Positions 8,612-15,910 of a DNA stretch of 34,570 nucleotides are shown here, in pieces. Made by a program: the position numbers and the translations under genes. Source of the DNA: Ramlibacter sp. (GTDB lineage: Bacteria > Pseudomonadota > Gammaproteobacteria > Burkholderiales > Burkholderiaceae_C); contig NZ_JARXAB010000178.1 of the NCBI RefSeq assembly GCF_029866045.1, forward strand, positions 1 through 34,570, given 5' to 3'. Under the pieces are notes generated by a model. It did not search any database. It saw nothing but the letters and a program-made list of their open reading frames with translations, and was not told the DNA's origin. The stretch's first letter is position 1. Every line of letters begins with the position of its first letter.

Positions 8612-9594
8612 TTGACCGCCATGCCCGAGGCCGCCACGGTTTCGACCACGGCGGGACGACGGCGCGCCAGGAAGGCAGCGAAGTCGGCCGAGCGGCTGCC
8701 CACCGGCTCGGCACCCAGCTCCTTCAGCGTCTTGAGCACCTCGGGGTCGCGTGCCGCATCGGCAACGGCTTTCTCCAAACGGGCGAGCACAGGCGCAGGC
8801 AGGCCCGCGGGCGCGAACAGCCCGGTCCAGGACGAGGACTCGTAGCCCTTGACACCAGCCTCGATGACGGTGGGCAGGTCGGGCAGGAAGCTAGAACGGC
8901 GCGCGGAGCCCACGGCCAGCGCGCGCAGCTGGTTGTCCTTCACCAGGGGCAGCACGCCCGGCAGGTTCTCGAACTCCGCCTGCAAGATGCCGGCACGCAG
9001 GTCTGCGATCGCCTGCGCGGTGCCGCGATAGGGGACATGGGTCATCTTCACACCGGCGAGCATGAGGAACATTTCAGCGCTGAAGTGGGCAAAGGAGCCG
9101 ACACCGGCGCTGCCGTAGTTGAGTGCGCCGGGCTTCTCGCGGGCTGCGGCGATGAGCTCCTGCACCGTCTTCCAGGGCGAGTCCTTGTTCACCACCAGCA
9201 CCGTGGCGCTGTCGGAGAACTGGGAGACCGGCATGAAGTCCTTGTCGACGTTGTATTTGATGTCCGGCTGCATCGCCGGGTTGATCTGGATGCTGCCCGG
9301 TGTGCCGATCATCAGCGTGTAGCCGTCCTTGGCGGCGCGCGCCACCTGCTGCGCGCCGATCACGCCGCCCGCGCCGGTGACGTTGTCAACCACCACCTGC
9401 TGGCCAAGGGACTGCGACATCGAGCGCGCCAGCAATCGGCCCAACACGTCGGTGCCGCCGCCGGCGCTGAAGGGCACCACCAGGCGGATCGGCTTTTCCG
9501 GGAATGCCGCCTGGGCATGCGCCATCGGGAAGGGGGCCAGAAGGGATGCGGAGGCGGCCAAAAGGGAGCGGCGGCCGATCAAGTGGTTTTTCAT
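8608..9594 (-). CDS. Bug-family (TctC-like) periplasmic receptor 3
   Basis: A 328-residue receptor from the ATG at 9594, which has GGAG 7 bases upstream; an in-frame longer version would add 41 residues ahead of the signal peptide and is rejected. The N-terminus carries GRRSLLAASA, a weak twin-arginine-like motif, and the signal ends AHA before Q. Family loops PFSAGGGTDVLGR, VTGAGGVIGAQQVARAAKDG and HVPYRGTAQAIA are all present. Its stop overlaps the next gene (CMD-like) by four bases. The leader holds an AT-rich hairpin followed by a T-run on the coding strand (9651-9626). Confidence 0.93.
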   Translation of the reverse strand: MKNHLIGRRSLLAASASLLAPFPMAHAQAAFPEKPIRLVVPFSAGGGTDVLGRLLARSMSQSLGQQVVVDNVTGAGGVIGAQQVARAAKDGYTLMIGTPGSIQINPAMQPDIKYNVDKDFMPVSQFSDSATVLVVNKDSPWKTVQELIAAAREKPGALNYGSAGVGSFAHFSAEMFLMLAGVKMTHVPYRGTAQAIADLRAGILQAEFENLPGVLPLVKDNQLRALAVGSARRSSFLPDLPTVIEAGVKGYESSSWTGLFAPAGLPAPVLARLEKAVADAARDPEVLKTLKELGAEPVGSRSADFAAFLARRRPAVVETVAASGMAVK

Positions 9595-9625
9595 GCGGTA
9601 CTCCAAACTGAAAAGGTGCGTAAAA

Positions 9626-9651
9626 AAATCTCTGCTGATATTGCGAGATTT
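9626..9651 (-). promoter_or_regulatory. Leader hairpin with T-run before Bug gene 3
   Basis: On the minus strand AAATCTC-N12-GAGATTT is followed directly by more T residues, 32 bases upstream of the Bug ATG at 9594. It looks like an attenuator or an operator dyad. The stem is AT-rich, and 7-bp dyads of this kind are expected a few times by chance in the non-coding DNA here. Confidence 0.3.
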
Positions 9652-9782
9652 AGCGAGCGGCGGCTTCGTCCAATTCAAAAACTCTTTTCGTAACAGACGA
9701 CCTGACGGGCATGGCATCCTCCCTGGGCCTCAGACGGTTCAACCGCCTTTGTCATTTTGACCCGTTCACTCATTAGGTAGAC

Positions 9783-9792
9783 TGTCCGGACA
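9783..9792. promoter_or_regulatory. 10-bp palindrome upstream of isochorismatase-like gene
   Basis: TGTCCGGACA is a perfect palindrome about 70 bases upstream of the ATG at 9862, just downstream of TTGACC at 9757. It could be an operator; the support is only symmetry and position. Confidence 0.2.
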
Positions 9793-9861
9793 CGGCCGCG
9801 GCAGCACGTTCTCAAACGGGCTGGCGCAAACATCATTTTTACCTTGTTTCCAAAAAATTCC

Positions 9862-10443
9862 ATGAGCAACCCTGCCCTCCACCTGGATCCCAAAACCACC
9901 GCCCTGGTCCTGATCGATTTGCAAAACGGTATCGTGGCCATGGACGTCAAGCCGCAACCGAGCTCCGACGTGGTGGCGCGCAGCCGCCGCCTTGCCGACG
10001 CCTTCCGGGCTGCACAGGCGCCCGTGGTGCTCGTGACCGTCGGCCATATCGACGGCAAGGACGCCCTCTCCCCCACGCTGGACACCCCGGCGGCAGCTGC
10101 TGCCAAGCCGCCCGCCGGCTGGTCCGACGTCGTCGCCGAGATGAACGCACAACCCACAGACATGCGCATCATGAAGCGCCAGTGGGGCGCCTTCTACGGC
10201 ACCGAGCTCGACCTGCAGCTGCGCCGCCGCGGCATCCGCACTATCGTGCTGGCCGGCATTTCGACCAACGTCGGCGTCGAGTCCACCGCCCGTGACGCCT
10301 TCGAACGCGGCTACGACCAGGTGTTCGTCACCGACGCCATGGCCTCCCCGGCAGCCGAAGCGCACGCCAACACGCTCAAGTACACCTTCCCGCGCATGGG
10401 CCGCCAGCGCAGCACCGAAGAAGTGCTGGCTGCGCTGGCCTGA
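9862..10443 (+). CDS. Isochorismatase-family hydrolase (cysteine replaced)
   Basis: A 193-residue cytoplasmic alpha/beta hydrolase of the isochorismatase/nicotinamidase superfamily. The catalytic Asp19 is in VLIDLQNG and Lys105 in IMKRQWGAFYGT. The position of the nucleophilic cysteine is Gly138 in AGISTNVGVESTARDAF; true isochorismatases also lack this cysteine, whereas amidases such as nicotinamidase and N-carbamoylsarcosine hydrolase need it. So amidase chemistry by the thiol route is unlikely, and a vinyl-ether or other hydrolysis is possible. ATG at 9862 is preferred over a TTG 18 bases earlier. No siderophore genes are nearby, so a role in enterobactin-type synthesis is not supported. 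A LysR gene follows after 103 bases. Confidence 0.88.
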   Translation: MSNPALHLDPKTTALVLIDLQNGIVAMDVKPQPSSDVVARSRRLADAFRAAQAPVVLVTVGHIDGKDALSPTLDTPAAAAAKPPAGWSDVVAEMNAQPTDMRIMKRQWGAFYGTELDLQLRRRGIRTIVLAGISTNVGVESTARDAFERGYDQVFVTDAMASPAAEAHANTLKYTFPRMGRQRSTEEVLAALA

Positions 10444-10446
10444 TCG

Positions 10447-10477
10447 CCGGCCTGATCACAGGCCGGACATCCGGCCT
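10447..10477 (+). terminator. Three-arm competing hairpins between hydrolase and lysR
   Basis: CCGGCCTG (10447-10454), CAGGCCGG (10459-10466) and CCGGCC (10471-10476) follow the isochorismatase-like stop. The middle arm can pair with the first (8 bp, loop ATCA) or the third (6 bp, loop ACAT). It may terminate the upstream transcript or act as a switch in the lysR leader. No T-run follows. Confidence 0.45.
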
Positions 10478-10546
10478 TCACGCCTGCACCGCATGTACCG
10501 CCTGCCCCACCCGCAGCGACCCGACCCGATTCGCAAGAGGCCCTGA

Positions 10547-11500
10547 ATGGACAAGCTCTGGGCGATGACGGTCTTCACGCGGGTAGCAGACGCCGGCAGC
10601 TTCTCGCGCGCGGCCGAGGCGCTGGACATGGCCAATGCCAGCGTCACCACCTGCATCCGGGGGCTGGAGCGGGAGCTGGGCGTCACCCTGCTCCATCGCG
10701 ACACCCGCCGGCTTCGCCTGACCGAGGAGGGCGAGGTCTTCCTGGGGCATGCGCGCCAGATCCTGCAGTCGGTAGAAACCGCCGAGGCCGATGTCCAGGC
10801 CCGGGTCGGCGCGCTCAGCGGACGCCTGTCGATCGAGACCCCGATCTCCTTCGGACACGCCCTGCTGTGCCCCGAGCTGCCACGCTTTGCGGCGCGCTAC
10901 CCGGGCATCGAGACCTCGGTCACCTTGACCAATCAGCCGCACCACCTGATTGAGCGGGCGATCGACGTGGCGATTCGTATGGACCAGGTCGAAGACGCCG
11001 AGTTCATCGCCCGGCCAATTTTCGAGACCGACTACATCGCCTGCTGCAGCCCGCAGTTGGCCGCCACCATGGCGCCGCATCCAGGCAAGCTGGACCCGCA
11101 TCGCTGCCTGGGCCTGCTGCCGGAGGAGCGCGCCGTCTCCATGCCCTGGCGGCTGCAGCGCGAGGGCGAGGCCGAGGTCGAGATCCGGCCGCAGGGGTCA
11201 CTGCACTTCAACACCAGCGACGCGCTGGTGGGCGCTGCAGCCGAAGGCGCGGGCGTGGCACTGGTGCTGGACATCTTTGCCCGCCAGGCCCTGGCCGACG
11301 GCCGCCTGGTGCAGGTCTACCCGGACTGGCAGGCTGGACGCAAAACCTTTTTTGCGGTGACCACGCGGGCACGTCTCGGCGCGGCCAAGGTGCGGGCCTT
11401 CACCGATTTCCTCGAAGAAATCATGGCCGCCGGGCAGCAGCGACCCAGCCCAAACCGGGCGGTGGCCGTGCGCGGCGCGCCGCGGGCGCGCAAGGCCTAG
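10547..11500 (+). CDS. LysR-family transcriptional regulator 1
   Basis: A 317-residue LysR regulator. The N-terminal winged helix-turn-helix covers about residues 1-60: FSRAAEALDMANASVTTCI is the recognition region and LTEEGEVFL follows, with the effector domain from about residue 90. It starts MDKLWAM..., like the CrgA/PecT-type subgroup. AGAGG lies about 8 bases before the ATG. It lies downstream of the isochorismatase-like gene on the same strand rather than divergent, so its target is not obvious; the racemase-like unit on the other side converges on it. A GC-rich tail ends the protein, and an array of 11-bp repeats begins at the base after the stop. Confidence 0.92.
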   Translation: MDKLWAMTVFTRVADAGSFSRAAEALDMANASVTTCIRGLERELGVTLLHRDTRRLRLTEEGEVFLGHARQILQSVETAEADVQARVGALSGRLSIETPISFGHALLCPELPRFAARYPGIETSVTLTNQPHHLIERAIDVAIRMDQVEDAEFIARPIFETDYIACCSPQLAATMAPHPGKLDPHRCLGLLPEERAVSMPWRLQREGEAEVEIRPQGSLHFNTSDALVGAAAEGAGVALVLDIFARQALADGRLVQVYPDWQAGRKTFFAVTTRARLGAAKVRAFTDFLEEIMAAGQQRPSPNRAVAVRGAPRARKA

Positions 11501-11577
11501 GCCTTCACTGGGCCTTCACCGGCCCTTCAGCGATCCTTCACCGATCGGGCGCAGGACCGGCGCAGGACGGGCTCAGG
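11501..11577. repeat. Seven tandem 11-bp units between convergent genes
   Basis: Starting the base after the lysR stop, the DNA divides into seven 11-base units: GCCTTCACTGG, GCCTTCACCGG, CCCTTCAGCGA, TCCTTCACCGA, TCGGGCGCAGG, ACCGGCGCAGG, ACGGGCTCAGG. The first four share CCTTCA in register, and the last three share GGGC/CGGC and CAGG in register. The array ends 7 bases before the stop codon of the convergent racemase-like gene. Eleven bases is close to one helical turn. Function unknown. Confidence 0.85.
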
Positions 11578-11584
11578 CTCTGGT

Positions 11585-12397
11585 TCAAGACCAGTTCAGT
11601 TTGTCCAGGCCGTAGAACGACACCAGTTGGTCCACCCGCTCGGCCGGCGGCGGCTCATTGAAGTAACCGCGCTGGCAGCGCTCGATGCCGCACTGGCGAC
11701 GCAGGTCGACCATCATCTCGGCCTGCTTGACCCAGCAAGCCAGTGAGTCGAGCACCGGCACACCATCGACCTGGGTCACCCCCTGAGAGGCCAGCAGCAC
11801 GCACAGCGGCGCCTCGCCCGGAATCAGCACCTCGGCACCGGCCTCGATCTGGCGGCGCGCCGCTACGCGAAAGCGCTCGATGAGAGGCGCGGGGTCACTA
11901 AAGCCGGCGATGACGTCGTTGAAACGAAAGCCGACGTCGGACACGCCTGCGAAGCGCTCAGACAGGCCGTACTGGCGCACGTTGTCGGCCAGCAAGTGGG
12001 TCAGTTCGCTGATGAACACCATGATCGCAAAGCGCGAGCCCAGTTGCAGCGAGGTGAGCATGGCCGACTCGCCGTAGCCCACCACCGGAATGCGCAGGAG
12101 CGAGCGGATCTCGCGCAGGCCCGGGTCCGGCAGGGTGCTGATGGAGTAGGCGTCATAGCCCTCGCGCTCGGCCTGTACGCCGGCGGCGAGGAACTGCACC
12201 GAGTGCAGGCGCTGGATCCCCGCGTGGCGGATGTCCAGACCCGGGTACTCGGTACGGTAGGTGCCGGGCTGCATGCCATGCATCACGATCTCGGTGTCGG
12301 GGCGGGCAATGCGCTTGAAGTGGGCGTCCAGGGCCGCTCCGTAGGCGCCGAGGTCGGAGAGGACGGTGAAACTCTGGTGCCAGATGCGGGTGGTCAT
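11585..12397 (-). CDS. Asp/Glu/hydantoin racemase-fold protein 1, catalytic cysteines absent
   Basis: A 270-residue protein with the aspartate/glutamate/hydantoin racemase fold, judged by the ISTLPDPGLREIRSLL segment (residues 86-101), the VVGYGESAM segment near 105-113 and GAEVLIPGEAPLCVLL near 187-202. Hydantoin racemase has cysteines at the equivalents of Thr88 (normally C in ACFxDPGL) and Glu195 (normally C in LGCAGM); both are replaced here, so classical two-cysteine racemisation is not expected. Cys199 lies four residues after the second site and might substitute. It is the last gene of the unit 15761-11585, 30 bases after the short-chain dehydrogenase. A paralogue lies at 29693-30520. 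Possible roles include isomerase, decarboxylase or lyase; none is proven. Confidence 0.8.
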   Translation of the reverse strand: MTTRIWHQSFTVLSDLGAYGAALDAHFKRIARPDTEIVMHGMQPGTYRTEYPGLDIRHAGIQRLHSVQFLAAGVQAEREGYDAYSISTLPDPGLREIRSLLRIPVVGYGESAMLTSLQLGSRFAIMVFISELTHLLADNVRQYGLSERFAGVSDVGFRFNDVIAGFSDPAPLIERFRVAARRQIEAGAEVLIPGEAPLCVLLASQGVTQVDGVPVLDSLACWVKQAEMMVDLRRQCGIERCQRGYFNEPPPAERVDQLVSFYGLDKLNWS

Positions 12398-12427
12398 GGA
12401 CAGTTCAATCCTGTGGGGGTGGAGGGC

Positions 12428-13207
12428 TCAGTCGCAGGCGATGCCGCCGTTGACGTCGAGGACTTCGCCGGTGATGAAGCCGCTTTCACGGGACGCGAGG
12501 AAGACGATCGCGTGGGCCACGTCCTCAGGAGTGCCCATGCGGCCCACTGGCAGCAGGGCGCGCAGGGTCTCGGGAAAGTTACGGGTCATCGCGGTGGCGA
12601 CCGGGCCGGGCGCGACCGCGTTGACGGTGATGCCAAAGGAAGCGAGCTCCTTGGCCAGAAAGCCGGTCATCATGTGCACCCCGGCCTTGGAGACGCCGTA
12701 GGCCACGTTGCCAGCGCGCTCGAGCTCGGCCGGGTCCAGCCAGGCGCGGGCGTTGCCAGCGTTCTTGCCAACGACGGAGCCGATGTTGACGATGCGCCCA
12801 AAGCGCGCCTGCTGCATGGCCGGTATGACTGCCTGGCAGGCCAGGAAGCTGCCCTTGAGGTTGATGTCGATCACCCGGTCCCACTCGGCTTCGGGCAGCG
12901 TCGCGGCGGCGCCGAAAGACACCACACCGGCCACATTGACCAGGGTATCGATTGGGCCGCACTCGGCCTGCACCCGCGCCACCAGGGCGCGCAGAGAGGC
13001 CGCGTCCGTCACATTCAGATGCACGCCCTCCCCCTGCGTGAGGTCGACACCCGGCCCGGCCACAGGCGCGTGGGCGTCGGCCGCCACGACCCGGGCGCCG
13101 CGCGCACGCAAGGCGGCGCAGGTGGCTGCGCCGATCGCGCCCAGGCCACCGGTCACCAGCGCTAGGCGGCCCGCGAAATCAGGCATCGGGGTCTGGGCCT
13201 GCGTCAT
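12428..13207 (-). CDS. Short-chain dehydrogenase/reductase (SDR)
   Basis: A classical SDR of 259 residues using NAD(P)(H). Visible motifs are the cofactor loop TGGLGAIG (19-26), NVAG (91-94), catalytic Ser144 in NIGSVVG, and Tyr170-x3-Lys174 in YGVSK, followed by a C-terminal GEVLDVNGG. Such enzymes oxidise secondary alcohols or reduce ketones on small molecules. Its ATG overlaps the stop of the FAD-dependent dehydrogenase by four bases (ATGA), so the two are translationally coupled and probably act in consecutive steps. The substrate is unknown; an Asp in the VVAADAH strand suggests a preference for NAD(H), as an inference. Confidence 0.93.
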   Translation of the reverse strand: MTQAQTPMPDFAGRLALVTGGLGAIGAATCAALRARGARVVAADAHAPVAGPGVDLTQGEGVHLNVTDAASLRALVARVQAECGPIDTLVNVAGVVSFGAAATLPEAEWDRVIDINLKGSFLACQAVIPAMQQARFGRIVNIGSVVGKNAGNARAWLDPAELERAGNVAYGVSKAGVHMMTGFLAKELASFGITVNAVAPGPVATAMTRNFPETLRALLPVGRMGTPEDVAHAIVFLASRESGFITGEVLDVNGGIACD

Positions 13208-14655
13208 GCAGATGCCACCCGGGTGGCCGCGTCGGCCCCGGCGATGCGGCCGAACACCAGACCTTTGAGCACCGAGGTCGCGCCGGTGTAATGGCCGTAG
13301 TACATGCCGATCACCTCACCGGCGGCGTACAGGCCCGCAATGGGTTCACCGTCGGCGTCAACCACCCGCGCCTGCGTGTCCACCTTCAGCCCGCCGAAGG
13401 TGAAGACGTTGGACGAGATGATGGGATAGGCATGGAACGGCGCCTCGCCCAGCGGGCAGGCCCAGTTGGATTTCGGGGGATACAGGCCCGTCGTGGCCAC
13501 GCCGTCGAGGACCAGCGGCTGCCAGTCCTGGCCGCTGCAAGCGGCGTTGTATCGCGCCACAGTCGCTTCCAGGCGGTCGGGAGGCACACCCATCTTGCCG
13601 GCCAGCTCGGCCAGGGTCGCGCCGGTGACCGGCGGCTGGTCGGTGCGGATGCCCAGGCGGTAGTTGGGTATGCGCTGGTGACGCGCGTCGAGCACCACCC
13701 AGGCTGTCCCCTTGCGCTGCTCAAAGATGCGCCGGGTCACCGGCTCATAGACGGCGTCGACCGTGCCAGGCGCCTCGTCGGTGAAGCGCTCGCCGTCCAG
13801 ATTGACCAGGATGCCGTAGGGAAAGATGAAGACCGAGGGCTCGGAGATGCCCGAGCGCGGATCGACCGGCTCGGCGTGGTAGCTACCGAAGTCGCCGCAG
13901 GCGGCAGCGCCGATGTCCAGCGCCATACGGATGCCCTCGCCCCGGTTGTAGTAGCCGCCCTTGCAAACCGGCCGCAGGTAGACGGCGCGCGGTCCGATGT
14001 AGCGAGCCATCATCTCGGCATTGCCCTCGAAGCCGCCGGATGCCAGAACCACCCGCCCGTGCAGGTAGCGCACGCCCTGGCCCCGCGTGCGGGCCTCCAA
14101 GCCAATAACCCGGCCACCGGCGTCGCGCTGAAGGGCCTGGGCGGTGGTCTCGTAGAAGAAATGCACGCCCAGCGCCTCGGCACGGGCGGCGAGCACGTCG
14201 ACCAGGGCCTGCCCGCCGCCGATCGGCAGCAGCCGGGGCTGGGACTTGGTGAGGAACTGCGTAGGCAGGAAGTCAAAGCGCGCGCCCATGGTCTGCAACC
14301 AGGCGATGGTGCCCGGCGCCGCACGCGCGAATTCCTCGATCACGTTCGGGTCGGCCAGACTCAGGGCGCGGGTGAGAGAGGTGCCGCGCGCATCGGTCGC
14401 CGCCTGTTCCACCAGATCGGGGTCAATCGCGCCGCTGCCGTTTTCTGCCAGATGGGTCTCGAAGTCGTCGCTGACTTCGTCCAGGCTCTTCATCCGCAGG
14501 TAGGCCTCGGTGTAGCGGCTTTGGCCGCCCCGCTCCTCGCGCGGCGCGCGTTCGAGGATGGCCACACGCGCACCGGCCTCGGCGGCGGCGACCGCGGCCG
14601 ACAGGCCGGCGACGCCGCAGCCGGCAACGACCACATCAAATTGCTCCAGCGACAT
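13204..14655 (-). CDS. FAD-dependent dehydrogenase, fumarate reductase/TcuA-like
   Basis: A 483-residue flavoprotein of the fumarate reductase/succinate dehydrogenase flavoprotein family. The N-terminal FAD motif GCGVAGLSAA is near residue 12, ERGGQSRYTEAYLRM near 41 matches the loop seen in TcuA-like enzymes, and GLYAAGEVIGMYYGHY and SVLKGLVFGRIAG near the C-terminus close the FAD site. TcuA oxidises tricarballylate to cis-aconitate; relatives oxidise 3-oxosteroids or reduce fumarate-like acids. The ATG at 14655 is chosen because AGGAG lies five bases upstream; longer in-frame starts lack this. No TcuB electron partner is seen. It is coupled to the SDR and follows a Bug receptor by 134 bases, fitting carboxylate breakdown. 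Confidence 0.88.
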   Translation of the reverse strand: MSLEQFDVVVAGCGVAGLSAAVAAAEAGARVAILERAPREERGGQSRYTEAYLRMKSLDEVSDDFETHLAENGSGAIDPDLVEQAATDARGTSLTRALSLADPNVIEEFARAAPGTIAWLQTMGARFDFLPTQFLTKSQPRLLPIGGGQALVDVLAARAEALGVHFFYETTAQALQRDAGGRVIGLEARTRGQGVRYLHGRVVLASGGFEGNAEMMARYIGPRAVYLRPVCKGGYYNRGEGIRMALDIGAAACGDFGSYHAEPVDPRSGISEPSVFIFPYGILVNLDGERFTDEAPGTVDAVYEPVTRRIFEQRKGTAWVVLDARHQRIPNYRLGIRTDQPPVTGATLAELAGKMGVPPDRLEATVARYNAACSGQDWQPLVLDGVATTGLYPPKSNWACPLGEAPFHAYPIISSNVFTFGGLKVDTQARVVDADGEPIAGLYAAGEVIGMYYGHYTGATSVLKGLVFGRIAGADAATRVASA

Positions 14656-14725
14656 TGGCGCTCCTGGGGTTCTCATCACAAAAGCATGATGCGTCCTAGC
14701 CGGGGGCTGCGTCAGCAGGCCTGGG

Positions 14726-14772
14726 CCGAAAACCGCATTCGGTTCGCACACCGCCAGGCCTCTTTAAGAGGC
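14726..14772 (-). promoter_or_regulatory. Intercistronic stem-loops between Bug 4 and FAD gene
   Basis: The 134-base spacer holds AACCG-CATT-CGGTT (14731-14744, overlapping CCGAA/TTCGG) and the near-palindrome GCCTCTT-T-AAGAGGC (14758-14772). Both come soon after the Bug stop at 14790. They could limit read-through or protect the receptor mRNA. Stems are short; no T-run. Confidence 0.3.
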
Positions 14773-14789
14773 TGCGGGCGCGGCGACAC

Positions 14790-15761
14790 TCAGTCGATGG
14801 TGACCCGGGCCTGCCGCACCACCTGGGCCCAACGGGCCACCTCAGAGCGGTAGAAGGCGTCGAGTTGCTCGGGAGTGCTGCTCACCGGCTCGGCGCCCAG
14901 GGCCAGCAACTTGTCGGCAACGGCTGGGTCTTTCACCGCCTCGGCGACCTCGCGGTTGAGGCGGTTGATGATGTCGCGCGGAGTGCCGGTCGGGGCGAAG
15001 AGCGCAAACCAGGCGGTGGCGTCGAAGTTGGTGATGCCCCCCTCGGCCATGCTGGGTACGTCGGGCGCGACCTTGGAGCGCTGCTTGGTGCTGACGCCGA
15101 GCACACGCAATTTGCCGGCCTTGGACAGCGGCAGCGCGGTGAGGACGTTGTCGAAAGCCACCGGCACTTGGCCGCCCATCACGTCGTTCATCGCAGGCGC
15201 CGCGCCCTTGTAGGGAACGTGGGTGAGCTTGATGCCAGCGGTGTGGGTGAACAACTCCATGAACAGATGCGAGCCAGAGCCGTTGCCGGCGGTGGCGTAG
15301 TGGATGGTCTTGCCGGACTTGGCTGCGTCGACCAGGTCCTTGATCGACTGGTAAGGCGCCGAGGGGGTGACCACCAGCATGAAGGGCGTCGAAGAGATCA
15401 TTGAAATCGCGGCGAAATCCTTCAGCGGCTCATAGGGCAGCTTGGGGTAAAGGCCCGGGTTGATCGACAAGGAAATGGTGCCCAGGAGCAGGGTGTGGCC
15501 GTCCGGGGCGGCCTTGGCCACGGCCTCGGCTCCCACGTTACCCGCTGCGCCAGCCCGGTTCTCCACGACCACCGGCTTGCCCAAGCGCTCGGCGAGCTTC
15601 TGGCCAATGAGGCGGGCGGCGATGTCTGAGGCGCCCCCGGCGGGGAAGCCGACGATGATTCGGATCTGTTGCGAGGGCCAGGACTGGGCCCAGGCGCTGC
15701 ACGTCGCAGCCAGGGACAGGCTGGCGGTGAGGAAAAGGCGGGCTAAGGAGGACTTTTTCAT
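14790..15761 (-). CDS. Bug-family (TctC-like) periplasmic receptor 4
   Basis: A 323-residue receptor with a Sec signal peptide (MKKSS..., ending AWA before Q26). Loops GFPAGGASDIAAR, NRAGAAGNVGAEAVAKAAPDG and HVPYKGAAPAMND are canonical. No clear ribosome binding site precedes the ATG at 15761, though no better start is visible. It is the first gene of the unit leading to the FAD dehydrogenase, SDR and racemase-like protein, so its ligand is probably the substrate of that route; a tricarballylate-like or other carboxylate is a reasonable guess only. It is divergent from receptor 5. Confidence 0.93.
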   Translation of the reverse strand: MKKSSLARLFLTASLSLAATCSAWAQSWPSQQIRIIVGFPAGGASDIAARLIGQKLAERLGKPVVVENRAGAAGNVGAEAVAKAAPDGHTLLLGTISLSINPGLYPKLPYEPLKDFAAISMISSTPFMLVVTPSAPYQSIKDLVDAAKSGKTIHYATAGNGSGSHLFMELFTHTAGIKLTHVPYKGAAPAMNDVMGGQVPVAFDNVLTALPLSKAGKLRVLGVSTKQRSKVAPDVPSMAEGGITNFDATAWFALFAPTGTPRDIINRLNREVAEAVKDPAVADKLLALGAEPVSSTPEQLDAFYRSEVARWAQVVRQARVTID

Positions 15762-15818
15762 ACTGGCAGTCTAGGGACGGGAAGGGGTCGGGGCCATGCG
15801 CAAAGACTGAAGGCAGTT

Positions 15819-15833
15819 TTCGGTTTCACCGAA
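15819..15833. promoter_or_regulatory. LysR-type dyad (T-N11-A) candidate
   Basis: TTCGGT-TTC-ACCGAA is a perfect 6-bp dyad containing T-N11-A, the pattern of LysR-type binding sites. No LysR gene adjoins; the nearest are over 4 kb away. Chance occurrence is possible. Confidence 0.3.
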
Positions 15834-15889
15834 TGTCACAACGCCCCTGCCCTGCCCGAGCGTGGCCAAGTCTACCCAGGCAGATTAAC

Positions 15890-15910
15890 TTTCATAATGA
15901 CCTGATGAAA
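15890..15910. promoter_or_regulatory. Dyad TTTCAT-N9-ATGAAA
   Basis: A perfect 6-bp inverted repeat with a 9-base spacer sits in the most AT-rich part of the divergent region and overlaps a CATAAT -10-like hexamer. A candidate operator; the binding protein is unknown. Confidence 0.3.

Noticed and set aside
13291..14853. A 520-codon open frame on the plus strand
   Set aside because: It is antisense to the FAD-dependent dehydrogenase, whose FAD motifs and ribosome binding site are clear. The translation is rich in Arg, Gly and His and resembles no known protein.
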